From positions 1 to 17,400 of the forward strand of contig CAUEMA010000026.1 in NCBI GenBank assembly GCA_959018755.1: 17,400 nt of DNA, given 5' to 3'. The number at the start of each line of letters is the position of its first letter. Positions within the stretch are counted from its first letter, which is position 1. This DNA comes from an uncultured Collinsella sp. GTDB taxonomy: Bacteria; Actinomycetota; Coriobacteriia; Coriobacteriales; Coriobacteriaceae. Under the pieces are notes generated by a model that saw only the letters and a list, made by a program, of their open reading frames with translations, searched no databases and was not told the DNA's origin. Below, one piece after another: positions 7,581 through 14,793 of the stretch. Made by a program: the position numbers and the translations under genes.

Positions 7581-8678
7581 ATGTCCTCGACCTTTGGCAA
7601 CGTCTTGCATCTGAGTATCTTTGGCCAGTCGCACTCCCCCGCTATCGGCTGCTCACTCGACGGCATTCCTGCCGGTATTGCCGTTGACCAGGAGCAGCTA
7701 CAGGCCTTTTTGGACCGTCGTGCCCCCGGTCGCGACGAGACCGCAACCAAGCGCCACGAGGCCGACGCCGCGCATATCATTGCCGGTGTGGTCGACGGAC
7801 ACACCACTGGCGCACCCATCGCAGCAATTATCGAAAACACCAACACGCGCTCCAAGGACTATTCCGAGCTGCGCCGCAAGCCCCGCCCAGGGCACGCAGA
7901 CTTTCCCGCGCGCGTGAAGTACCACAACATGCACGACGTCGCCGGCGGCGGACACTTCTCCGGCCGCCTGACGGCCCCCTTGTGCATCGCCGGCGGCATC
8001 GCGCTGCAGGCACTCGAGGCCCGCGGTATTCGGGTGATGGCTCACGTGGCGCAGATCGGCGGCATCTCCGATCTGCCCATGGACGACATGGTCTATCGCG
8101 AGGCCGACCGCAGGGCAATCCTTACGAACGACCTGCCCTGCATCGACGCCGCGGCCGCCGATCGCATGCGCGAGGAAATTCTGGCCGCACGCGACGAGCT
8201 CGACAGCATCGGCGGCATCGTGGAGTGCGGCATCTACGGGCTTCCCGCGGGCATCGGCGACCCCATGTTCGACGGCATCGAGAACCGCATCGCGCAGATC
8301 GCATTTGGCATTCCCGCCGTAAAGGGCGTGGAGTTTGGCATGGGCTTTGCCGTGGCCGCCATGCGCGGCAGCGAGAACAACGATCCGTACCGCGTTGATG
8401 CCGAGACCGGCGAGATTGCGGTCGAGTCCAACAACGCCGGCGGCATCCTGGGCGGCATTTCAACGGGTGCACCCGTCATGTGGCGTATGGCCGTAAAGCC
8501 GACGCCCTCCATCGGTCGCGAGCAGCAGACCGTGGATATGGACGCCATGGAAAATGCCGAGCTCTCGGTCCATGGCCGCCACGATCCCTGCATCGTCCCG
8601 CGCGCTGTCCCCGTAGCCGAGGCAGCCGCGGCGCTCGCGATTTGGGATGCCCTCCTCGAGGACGCCGCCCAGCTCTAA
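7581..8678 (+). CDS. aroC: Chorismate synthase
   Basis: Last step of the common pathway: eliminates phosphate from EPSP to give chorismate, using reduced FMN. It has 365 residues. The first signature is GQSHSPAIG (15-23) instead of the usual GESHGxAIG; the catalytic His is kept as H18. The second His lies in GGGHFSGRLTA (H125) and the conserved Asp in RHDPCIVPRA (D335). The ATG at 7581 follows GAGGAGGA (7568-7575), one base after the aroA stop. An in-frame ATG at 7530 lies deep in aroA and is not credible. Confidence 0.96.
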   Translation: MSSTFGNVLHLSIFGQSHSPAIGCSLDGIPAGIAVDQEQLQAFLDRRAPGRDETATKRHEADAAHIIAGVVDGHTTGAPIAAIIENTNTRSKDYSELRRKPRPGHADFPARVKYHNMHDVAGGGHFSGRLTAPLCIAGGIALQALEARGIRVMAHVAQIGGISDLPMDDMVYREADRRAILTNDLPCIDAAAADRMREEILAARDELDSIGGIVECGIYGLPAGIGDPMFDGIENRIAQIAFGIPAVKGVEFGMGFAVAAMRGSENNDPYRVDAETGEIAVESNNAGGILGGISTGAPVMWRMAVKPTPSIGREQQTVDMDAMENAELSVHGRHDPCIVPRAVPVAEAAAALAIWDALLEDAAQL

Positions 8679-8731
8679 CCCGACTCACCTGGATTGCCTG
8701 CCAACTCAGCCGTTACGTGAAAGGGGCCTCC

Positions 8732-9877
8732 ATGGACCTTGCCGATATTCGCCAGGCCATCGATGGCATCGACACCACACTGCTCAACAGCTTTGTCGAG
8801 CGCATGGATATTGCCACCGAGGTTGCCAAATCCAAGATCGAGATGGGCAAGGCCGTCTTTGACCCCGCCCGCGAGCGCTCCAAACTCAACAACCTCGCCA
8901 GCCGCGCGCCCGAGCGCTACGAGGCTCAGACCATCGCCCTGTTCCGCCTCCTCATGAGCATGAGCAAGGCCGAGCAGCAGCGCTACATCAACGAACTCAA
9001 GGGCATCACGGTGTCGCAAAAAGCCCGCGCCACGGCCGCAGCCTTTGACACGCCCTTCCCCCAGACGGCCAGCGTTGCCTGTCAGGGCGTGGAAGGCGCC
9101 TACAGCCAGATCGCCGCGTGCAAGCTCTTCGACGTGCCCGATATCGCCTTCTTTGAGACCTTCGAGGGCGTTATGCGCGCCATACGCGACGGCTTCTGCG
9201 AGTTTGGCGTGCTGCCCATCGAAAACTCCACTGCTGGCTCGGTCAACGCCGTCTACGACCTGCTTGCACAGTTCGACTTCCATATCGTGCGCTCGCTGCG
9301 CCTCAAGATCGATCACAACTTACTCGTCAAACCCGGCACCAAGCTCGCCGACGTGCGCAAGGTCTACAGCCACGGCCAAGCCATTGCCCAGTGCGCCGGC
9401 TTTATCGAGGCCCACGGACTGCATGCCACCAAGTACCCCAACACCGCCATGTCGGCCGAGATGGTCGCCAACTCCGAGCGCACCGATGTCGCCGCCATCG
9501 CCTCGCGCAGCTGTGCGGCACTCTACGGCCTGGAGGTGCTGGAGCCCAGCATCCAGGACTCGGACAACAACTACACGCGCTTTGTCGTCATCAGCCGCGA
9601 GCCGCGCGTCTATCCCGGTGCCAACCGCACCTCGCTCATGATCACTACGGCAAACGAGCCGGGCGCCCTCTACCGCGTGCTCGAGCGCTTCTACGCGCTC
9701 AACATCAACCTCATCAAACTCGAGAGCCGCCCCATCCCCGGCCACGACTTTGAGTTTATGTTCTACTTTGACCTGGACTGCCCCTTTGGCAGCAAGGCCC
9801 TCGACGACCTGCTCGACTCGATCGACGACGTGTGCGAGAGTTTCACCTACTTTGGCAGCTACACGGAGGTGCTCTAA
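8732..9877 (+). CDS. pheA: Bifunctional chorismate mutase / prephenate dehydratase (P-protein)
   Basis: Converts chorismate to prephenate and then to phenylpyruvate. It has 381 residues. The AroQ-class chorismate mutase helices cover about 1-90. The prephenate dehydratase domain (about 112-290) shows PIENSTAGSV (162-171), SHGQAIAQC (213-221) and the catalytic TRF (282-284). A C-terminal ACT domain (about 300-381) has the GAL (311-313) and ESRP (331-334) motifs that bind phenylalanine in E. coli PheA, so feedback inhibition is likely. The ATG at 8732 has GAAAGGGG at 8719-8726; an earlier in-frame ATG at 8480 lies inside aroC. This is the only chorismate mutase in the window. The stop codon directly abuts the next start. 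Confidence 0.96.
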   Translation: MDLADIRQAIDGIDTTLLNSFVERMDIATEVAKSKIEMGKAVFDPARERSKLNNLASRAPERYEAQTIALFRLLMSMSKAEQQRYINELKGITVSQKARATAAAFDTPFPQTASVACQGVEGAYSQIAACKLFDVPDIAFFETFEGVMRAIRDGFCEFGVLPIENSTAGSVNAVYDLLAQFDFHIVRSLRLKIDHNLLVKPGTKLADVRKVYSHGQAIAQCAGFIEAHGLHATKYPNTAMSAEMVANSERTDVAAIASRSCAALYGLEVLEPSIQDSDNNYTRFVVISREPRVYPGANRTSLMITTANEPGALYRVLERFYALNINLIKLESRPIPGHDFEFMFYFDLDCPFGSKALDDLLDSIDDVCESFTYFGSYTEVL

Positions 9878-11116
9878 ATGACCGGTACCGCCGCAATCCG
9901 TCCCTACGGTGTGCTGGGCCGCGTGCTGGGCCACAGCTACACCCCGACCATCTACAAAGAGCTCGCTGGGCTCGAGTACGTGCGCTTTGAGCGCGAGCCC
10001 GAGGATCTTGAGGCTTTTATGAAGGGCGACGAGTGGGAAGGTACCAACGTGACCATCCCCTACAAACGCGCCGTCATGGAATACCTGGACGAGCTGAGTC
10101 CGCTCGCCGAGCGCATGGGCAACGTCAACACCATCACGCGCCTGCCCGATGGCCGCCTGCGCGGCGACAACACCGACTACTTTGGTTTTCAGTGCCTGGT
10201 CGAGGAGCTGGGCGTAGAGGTTGTCGGTAAGAAGGTCCTCGTGCTCGGTGCCACCGGTGGTGCCGGCACCACGGCCAGCATGGTGCTCGGCGATCTGGGC
10301 GCTGTCGTCGTGCCTGTAGGTCGCAAAAGCGAGGTCAACTATGACAACATCGCGCAGCAGTCCGATGCAATGCTGCTCGTCAACTGCACACCTGCCGGCA
10401 TGTTCCCCCACTGCCCCGACGCTCCCTGCACGCTCGAAGGCCTCGATGCGCTCGAGGGCGTCATCGACATTGTCTACAACCCCGCCCGCACGGGTCTGAT
10501 GCTCGAGGCCGAGCGCCGCGGCATCCCCTGCATCGGCGGCCTGCTCATGCTTGTGGCACAAGCAGCACAAGCTGTCGAGCGCTACACCGGCAAAGCCACC
10601 CCGCGCGAGCGCATCCTGGACGTAACGGAGCGCCTGTCCCGCCGCGAGCAGAACATCGCGCTCATCGGCATGCCGGGCTCGGGCAAGACCCGCGTGGGCG
10701 AGCAGATCGCCCAGCTCACGGGACGCGAGCACATCGACTTGGACCGCGCACTTGAGGAGCGTCTGGGCATGCCCTGTGCCGACTTTATCGTCGAGCGCGG
10801 CGAGGCGGCCTTCCGCGAGCAGGAGACGGCGGCGCTGGCCGATATCTCCAAGCGCAGTGGCCTGGTGCTCTCCACCGGCGGCGGCGTGGTCACGCGCGAC
10901 GAAAACTATCCGCTGCTGCACCAGAACAGCCAGATCGTGATGCTCAACCGCAAGCTCGACGAACTCGCCCACAAGGGTCGCCCCATCACCGCCCGCGATG
11001 GCATCGATAAGCTCGCCGAGCAGCGCATGCCGCGCTACCGCGCCTGGGCCGACTACATCATCGACTCGCGCGACTGCGCCGCCAACACCGCCCGCGCCGT
11101 CCTCGACGCCCTCTAA
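9878..11116 (+). CDS. aroE/aroK: Fused shikimate dehydrogenase - shikimate kinase
   Basis: Two consecutive pathway enzymes in one 412-residue chain. The AroE part (1 to about 245) reduces 3-dehydroshikimate with NADPH. It has catalytic K63 in NVTIPYK, D100 in DNTDYFGF and the dinucleotide loop GATGGAG (124-130). The substrate-binding start reads LGHSYTP where GHSxSP is typical. The AroK part (about 257-412) phosphorylates shikimate. It has Walker A GMPGSGKT (264-271), shikimate contacts D287/D289 in IDLDR, the GEAAFREQE segment, GGGVVT (334-339) and the lid Arg in GRPIT. Both active sites look intact. The ATG follows the pheA TAA with no gap and uses GGAGGT (9865-9870) inside pheA. The stop codon lies in a long hairpin. 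Confidence 0.95.
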   Translation: MTGTAAIRPYGVLGRVLGHSYTPTIYKELAGLEYVRFEREPEDLEAFMKGDEWEGTNVTIPYKRAVMEYLDELSPLAERMGNVNTITRLPDGRLRGDNTDYFGFQCLVEELGVEVVGKKVLVLGATGGAGTTASMVLGDLGAVVVPVGRKSEVNYDNIAQQSDAMLLVNCTPAGMFPHCPDAPCTLEGLDALEGVIDIVYNPARTGLMLEAERRGIPCIGGLLMLVAQAAQAVERYTGKATPRERILDVTERLSRREQNIALIGMPGSGKTRVGEQIAQLTGREHIDLDRALEERLGMPCADFIVERGEAAFREQETAALADISKRSGLVLSTGGGVVTRDENYPLLHQNSQIVMLNRKLDELAHKGRPITARDGIDKLAEQRMPRYRAWADYIIDSRDCAANTARAVLDAL

Positions 11117-11153
11117 ACCACCACAAAGGGGACAGGCACCTTTGTGGTGGTTT
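11115..11153. repeat. Perfect 15-bp inverted repeat (REP-like hairpin) between aroEK and aroQ
   Basis: The arms AAACCACCACAAAGG (11115-11129) and CCTTTGTGGTGGTTT (11139-11153) are exact reverse complements around a 9-nt loop, GGACAGGCA. The left arm takes in the last two bases of the aroEK stop codon. Only four T follow, so as a terminator it would be leaky. The core GGGGACAGGCACC resembles dispersed palindromes I associate with REP-type intergenic repeats; that link is from memory. Within this window I see one full copy. Confidence 0.7.
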
Positions 11154-11197
11154 TCCGTTCCGCCTTGCCAAATCGACCTACCGCAAAGGAAGCAGCC

Positions 11198-11635
11198 ATG
11201 AAAGCACTCGTCATCAACGGCCCCAACCTCAACATGCTCGGCATTCGTGAGCCGGGCATCTACGGCAGCGACAACTACGACCGCCTGGTCCAGATCTGCC
11301 AGGAGGCAGGCGCCGCGCAGGGCTTTGACGAGGTCGAGATCTTCCAGTCCAACCACGAGGGCAGCATCGTCGACAAAATCCAGGAGGCTTACGGCAAGGT
11401 CGACGGCATCGTCATCAACCCGGCGGCCTACACGCACACCAGCGTAGCCATCCTGGACGCGCTCAAAGCCGTCGCCATCCCCGCCGTTGAGGTCCACATC
11501 AGCGCCGTCGAGACGCGCGAGGACTTCCGTCAGGTGAGCTACGCCCGCCTGGCCTGCTTCGCCACCATCACCGGCGAGGGCCTGCAGGGCTACGCCCACG
11601 CGCTGGAGCTGCTGAAAGAGCATCTGCTACACTAA
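11198..11635 (+). CDS. aroQ: 3-dehydroquinate dehydratase, type II
   Basis: Third shikimate step: dehydrates 3-dehydroquinate to 3-dehydroshikimate by the anti-elimination mechanism. It has 145 residues, the usual size of the dodecameric type II enzyme. NGPNLNMLGIREPG (7-20) leads to the catalytic Tyr at 22, with Arg17 nearby. INPAAYTHTS (73-82) and EVHIS (98-102) hold the Asn and His residues of the active site. The ATG at 11198 follows AAAGGA (11185-11190); an upstream in-frame ATG at 11144 lies inside the hairpin and was not used. It is 81 nt after aroEK, the widest gap inside the operon. Confidence 0.95.
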   Translation: MKALVINGPNLNMLGIREPGIYGSDNYDRLVQICQEAGAAQGFDEVEIFQSNHEGSIVDKIQEAYGKVDGIVINPAAYTHTSVAILDALKAVAIPAVEVHISAVETREDFRQVSYARLACFATITGEGLQGYAHALELLKEHLLH

Positions 11636-11640
11636 TCTAT

Positions 11641-11669
11641 GGGGCAAATGAGTCAATGGCGTTTGTCCC
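11641..11669 (+). other. Intergenic hairpin between aroQ and glf
   Basis: GGGGCAAA (11641-11648) can pair with TTTGTCCC (11662-11669), eight pairs with one G-T, around a 13-nt loop. No T run follows, so it is not a normal intrinsic terminator. The rest of this 78-nt gap shows no convincing promoter, which leaves open whether glf is read from the aro operon. Confidence 0.4.
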
Positions 11670-11713
11670 GAATCATTTGTAACTGTCCAATTGACATACA
11701 AAGGAGCATATCC

Positions 11714-12838
11714 ATGTCCCAGTACGATTATCTCGTCGTCGGTGCCGGCCTTTCGGGCGCCGTCTTTGCCAATGCCGCCAAGCGCGCCGGCAAGTCGGTC
11801 CTGGTCATCGATCGCCGCGATCACATCGCCGGCAACATCTACACCGAGGACGTCGAGGGCATCCAGGTCCACCGCTACGGCGCGCACATCTTCCACACCT
11901 CCATGAAGGACGTCTGGGACTACGTCAACCGCTTCGCCGAGTTCAACAACTACGTCAACTCGCCGGTCGCCAACTTCCACGGCAACATGTACAACATGCC
12001 CTTCAACATGAACACCTTCGCCAAGATGTGGCCGGGCGTCGTCACGCCGGCAGACGCCAAGGCCAAGATCGCCGAGCAGGTGGCCGCCGAGAAAATCGGC
12101 GAGCCGCAGAACCTCGAGGAGCAGGCGCTGTCGCTCGTCGGCCGCGACATCTTCGAGACGCTTGTGAAGGGCTACACCGAGAAGCAGTGGGGCCGTGATT
12201 GCAAGGACCTGCCCGCGAGCATCATAAAGCGCCTCCCCTGCCGCTTTACCTACGACAACAACTACTTCAACGACCGCTACCAGGGCATCCCCATGGGCGG
12301 CTACACCAAGATGGTCGCCAACATGCTCGAGGGCATCGAGGTGCGCTGCGGCGTGGAGTACAAGGAGCTGGCCGCCGCCGAGCCCGATATCGCCGCCAGG
12401 ACGATCTACTGCGGCCCCATCGACGCGTTCTACGACTTCAAGCTGGGCACGCTCGAGTACCGCAGCCTGCGCTTTGAGACCGAGACGCTCGACGAGCAGG
12501 ACCACCAGGGCGTGGCCGTGGTCAACTACACCGAGCGTGAGATCCCCTACACCCGCATCATCGAGCACAAGCACTTTGAGTTCGGCACGCAGGACAAGAC
12601 CGTCATCACGCGCGAGTACCCGGCCGACTGGAAGCCCGGCGACGAGCCCTACTACCCCATCAACGACGCCAAGAACGAGGCCCTGTACAAGCAGTACGAG
12701 GAGCTGGCGGCGCAGGAGGGCGACGTGATCTTTGCCGGTCGCCTGGGCGGCTACAAGTACTACGACATGGACAAGGCAATCGCCGCGGCCTTCGAGCTCG
12801 TCCGCAACGAGCTGGGTATGGAGCCGACTGAGGCGTAA
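11714..12838 (+). CDS. glf: UDP-galactopyranose mutase
   Basis: FAD enzyme that converts UDP-galactopyranose to UDP-galactofuranose in the cytoplasm, the donor for galactofuranose in surface glycans. It has 374 residues, the usual length. The FAD-binding motif GAGLSGA is at 10-16, with an acidic ribose ligand region VIDRRDHIAGN (31-41). Family motifs RYGAHIFHT (54-62), YTEKQWG (154-160), YTRIIEHKHF (279-288) and GRLGGYKYYDMD (342-353) are all present, including the Arg and Tyr residues that contact UDP-galactose. The ATG at 11714 follows AAGGAG (11701-11706) with 7 nt spacing. A frame extension to 11639 has no ribosome binding site. Its product fits the export and glycosyltransferase genes to the right. 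Confidence 0.96.
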   Translation: MSQYDYLVVGAGLSGAVFANAAKRAGKSVLVIDRRDHIAGNIYTEDVEGIQVHRYGAHIFHTSMKDVWDYVNRFAEFNNYVNSPVANFHGNMYNMPFNMNTFAKMWPGVVTPADAKAKIAEQVAAEKIGEPQNLEEQALSLVGRDIFETLVKGYTEKQWGRDCKDLPASIIKRLPCRFTYDNNYFNDRYQGIPMGGYTKMVANMLEGIEVRCGVEYKELAAAEPDIAARTIYCGPIDAFYDFKLGTLEYRSLRFETETLDEQDHQGVAVVNYTEREIPYTRIIEHKHFEFGTQDKTVITREYPADWKPGDEPYYPINDAKNEALYKQYEELAAQEGDVIFAGRLGGYKYYDMDKAIAAAFELVRNELGMEPTEA

Positions 12839-12880
12839 AAGCCCAACAGCCAAAGGCTGATAGCCATTCTGGGATGTAGA

Positions 12881-12916
12881 AAGTCCGGTGCAGCATCGCT
12901 GCATCGGACTTATTGT
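12881..12916 (+). terminator. Terminator-like hairpin after glf
   Basis: The arms AAGTCCGGTGCAGC (12881-12894) and GCTGCATCGGACTT (12898-12911) form 14 pairs with one G-T and a 3-nt loop. The trailing sequence ATTGTTG has only scattered T. It likely ends the plus-strand aro/glf transcription unit. The space on either side, 12839-12880 and 12917-12944, shows no gene. Confidence 0.6.
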
Positions 12917-12944
12917 TGAGGGAGCACTGCACGCGCACGCGTCC

Positions 12945-12979
12945 CAAAAAGCAAAGACCCGGCACAATAACCGGGTCTT
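12945..12979 (-). terminator. Intrinsic terminator of tRNA-Arg(TCT)
   Basis: On the minus strand AAGACCCGG pairs with CCGGGTCTT (12971-12979 and 12954-12962, nine perfect pairs) around an 8-nt loop. It is followed by TTTGCTTTTT. It starts 12 nt past the tRNA 3' end. Confidence 0.8.
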
Positions 12980-12990
12980 CAAAAACTCTC

Positions 12991-13067
12991 TGGTGCTCCA
13001 TGGCGGATTCGAACCGTCGACCTTGGGATTAGAAGTCCCCTGCTCTATCCAACTGAGCTAATGGAGC
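12991..13067 (-). tRNA. tRNA-Arg, anticodon TCT, with encoded CCA
   Basis: Minus-strand cloverleaf. The acceptor arms GCTCCAT / ATGGAGC are perfect, the D stem is GCTC/GAGC, and loop CTTCTAA gives anticodon TCT (reads AGA/AGG). The discriminator A is followed by an encoded CCA, unlike the other Arg tRNA here. Two stem positions look mismatched: the outer anticodon pair (G27-A43) and one T-stem pair (A-C). The overall fold is still convincing. Confidence 0.93.
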
Positions 13068-13112
13068 ATAAAGCCGCACGTCCAAGCGGGTACAAGTTCA
13101 CACGGCTAATAA

Positions 13113-13118
13113 ATTATA
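13113..13118 (-). promoter_or_regulatory. Candidate -10 box upstream of tRNA-Arg(TCT)
   Basis: TATAAT on the minus strand begins 2 nt after the ABC ATPase stop codon and 45 nt before the tRNA. No good -35 match is seen at normal spacing. The tRNA may use this box or be carried on the ABC exporter transcript, since no terminator lies between them. Confidence 0.35.
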
Positions 13119-13120
13119 AC

Positions 13121-13900
13121 CTACTTGAACTGGTCGTGGTATGCCTTGCAGACCTCATCCACGGGGCCATCCATACGCAGGTCGCCCTTCTCGATCCAAA
13201 CAGCACGCTGGCAAATACGCTCAACCTGCTCCATGGAGTGAGAAACGAACAAGACCGTGACGTCGCCACTCTCGATAAAGTGCTGAATGCGGCGCTCGCA
13301 CTTCTGCTGGAAAAAGACATCGCCAACAGAAAGCGTCTCATCGACGATGAGGATATCGGGCTCGGTAATCGTAGCAATAGCAAAGGCAATGCGCGCAACC
13401 ATACCCGAAGAGAAGTTCTTCAGCGGCATGTCAACGAAGTCTTTGAGCTCAGCGAACTCAATGATGCCATCGAAGTTTGCATCAATAAACTCCTTGGTAT
13501 AACCAAGGAGAGCGCCGTTGAGGTAGATGTTCTCGCGAGCGGAAAGCTCAGGATCAAAACCGGCGCCAAGCTCAATCAACGGCGCAATATTGCCATGAAC
13601 CTTAACCTCGCCCTCAGAGGGCTCAAGGACACCGGCGATGATTTTGAGCATCGTAGACTTGCCAGAACCATTGGTGCCAACCAGACCAACAACCTCGCCG
13701 CGATGAACGTCAAACGAGATGTTCTTAAGCGCACGGAACTCCTCAAAAAAGAGCTTATGGCGCGCCAAAGAAATGAAGTACTCCTTGAGGCTACCCAGAG
13801 ACTCAGAGGCCATATTGAAGATCATCGTTACATCTTTGACCTCGACGGCCATGGGCTGCTTGCTGTAATCGACAGGAGCAGCGGTATTAGTTTCAGACAT
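13121..13900 (-). CDS. ABC transporter ATP-binding protein for polysaccharide/teichoic acid export (Wzt/TagH-like)
   Basis: ATPase partner of the adjacent ABC-2 permease; it powers export of a lipid-linked glycan. It has 259 residues. Walker A is GTNGSGKST (75-83), the signature motif FSSGM lies at 163-167, and Walker B ILIVDE (183-188) precedes the TLSVGD stretch typical of the O-antigen/teichoic acid exporter subfamily. The switch His is at 221 (VSHSM). The N-terminal stretch up to about residue 60, before the Walker A strand, is also typical of the group. It lacks the long C-terminal glycan-binding domain of Wzt O8/O9a or the extension of TagH, so it probably does not recognise a polymer-end cap. 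AAGGAG overlaps the permease TAA, 9 nt before the next start, so the two genes are coupled. Confidence 0.92.
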   Translation of the reverse strand: MSETNTAAPVDYSKQPMAVEVKDVTMIFNMASESLGSLKEYFISLARHKLFFEEFRALKNISFDVHRGEVVGLVGTNGSGKSTMLKIIAGVLEPSEGEVKVHGNIAPLIELGAGFDPELSARENIYLNGALLGYTKEFIDANFDGIIEFAELKDFVDMPLKNFSSGMVARIAFAIATITEPDILIVDETLSVGDVFFQQKCERRIQHFIESGDVTVLFVSHSMEQVERICQRAVWIEKGDLRMDGPVDEVCKAYHDQFK

Positions 13901-13909
13901 GCAAGCTCC

Positions 13910-14755
13910 TTAGATATACAGGATGAATTTATGCTCAGTCTTGTGGAAAATCGTATAGCCAGTGGCAAGCGAAATCAAAGCCCAGGCAACGCAAAGACCA
14001 AATACCAGAGGGGTCGGACTTTGCTGAAATAGAAAGATGTCGCGCATAAACGTAAGATAGTTATACATGGGATTGGCGTACATAATCACGCGAAGAATAT
14101 GCGGCATCTGCGCAATAAAATCCGTGGTCCAGAAAATGGGAGTAAAGTACGTCCAAGCGGTGATAACGACGCTCCAAAGATGCATGACATCGCGGAAGAA
14201 CACAGATAGTGCCGAAAGCATAAGGCCAAGACCCATACAGAACAGCATAAGAAAGAACAAGCAGACCGGCAAAAGTATCAGATGCCAGCTGGGAACGACG
14301 CGAAACCAAATCATAACAAGGGCAACGGCGACCAGCGAAAGTGCAAAGTTCACAAGGGAGAACAGGACTTTCTGAACCGGGAACACCCAGCGGTGAACCT
14401 TAACCTTTTTAAGCAGCGAAGAAGCGCCCAAGATAGAAGACATGGCCTGCGTCGTAGAGTCGGACATCACAGAAAAGGTGACGTTACCGACGATGAGGTA
14501 CAACGGGTACATATCGGGAGTGATGGAACCGTTGCGACCTTGTGCAAAGATAGTCGAAAAGACAATGGCCATGACAACCATCATCAGCAACGGATTAAGC
14601 ACCGACCATGCGATACCGAGAACGCTGCGGCGATACTTAAGTTTGAAATCCTTGGTTACCAGCTGCTCAAGAATGAACTTATCTTTTTGGAAATCATTTT
14701 TGGCGTGCGATGGAGGCATCGAGGCCTTGGGCGCAACCTGAGTCTGCTCTGTCAC
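13910..14755 (-). CDS. ABC-2 type polysaccharide/teichoic acid export permease (Wzm/TagG-like)
   Basis: Membrane channel subunit for export of an undecaprenyl-linked glycan. It has 281 residues with about six predicted membrane helices. The family start LVTKDFKLKYRRSVLG lies at 32-47 before the first helix. The FFRDVMHLW segment (186-194) and NPMYNYLTFMRDIF (228-241) are hallmarks of the group. The start is GTG at 14755, chosen because AAGGAG (14764-14769) lies 8 nt upstream. It is the first gene of a two-gene unit with the ATPase, divergent from the glycosyltransferase genes. The glycan is unknown; glf nearby makes galactofuranose a reasonable component. Confidence 0.92.
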   Translation of the reverse strand: MTEQTQVAPKASMPPSHAKNDFQKDKFILEQLVTKDFKLKYRRSVLGIAWSVLNPLLMMVVMAIVFSTIFAQGRNGSITPDMYPLYLIVGNVTFSVMSDSTTQAMSSILGASSLLKKVKVHRWVFPVQKVLFSLVNFALSLVAVALVMIWFRVVPSWHLILLPVCLFFLMLFCMGLGLMLSALSVFFRDVMHLWSVVITAWTYFTPIFWTTDFIAQMPHILRVIMYANPMYNYLTFMRDIFLFQQSPTPLVFGLCVAWALISLATGYTIFHKTEHKFILYI

Positions 14756-14793
14756 GAACGCAACTCCTTACATCGTTTCGTTAGCAACTCGAA

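Noticed and set aside
6263..7855. A 530-codon minus-strand frame opposite aroA and aroC
   Set aside because: Same cause: a codon-bias shadow of two clearly recognised enzymes.
8480..8731. N-terminal extension of PheA to the ATG at 8480
   Set aside because: It lies inside aroC; the chorismate mutase domain and a good ribosome binding site both start at 8732.
9320..11623. A 767-codon open frame on the minus strand opposite pheA, aroEK and aroQ
   Set aside because: The plus-strand proteins here have full family motifs. The antisense frame is open because of GC-rich codon bias and its product is low-complexity without known motifs.
11691..11696. Perfect TTGACA just before glf as a -35 box
   Set aside because: At 17 bp spacing the -10 box would fall on the glf start codon and reads ATGTCC, so no usable promoter results.
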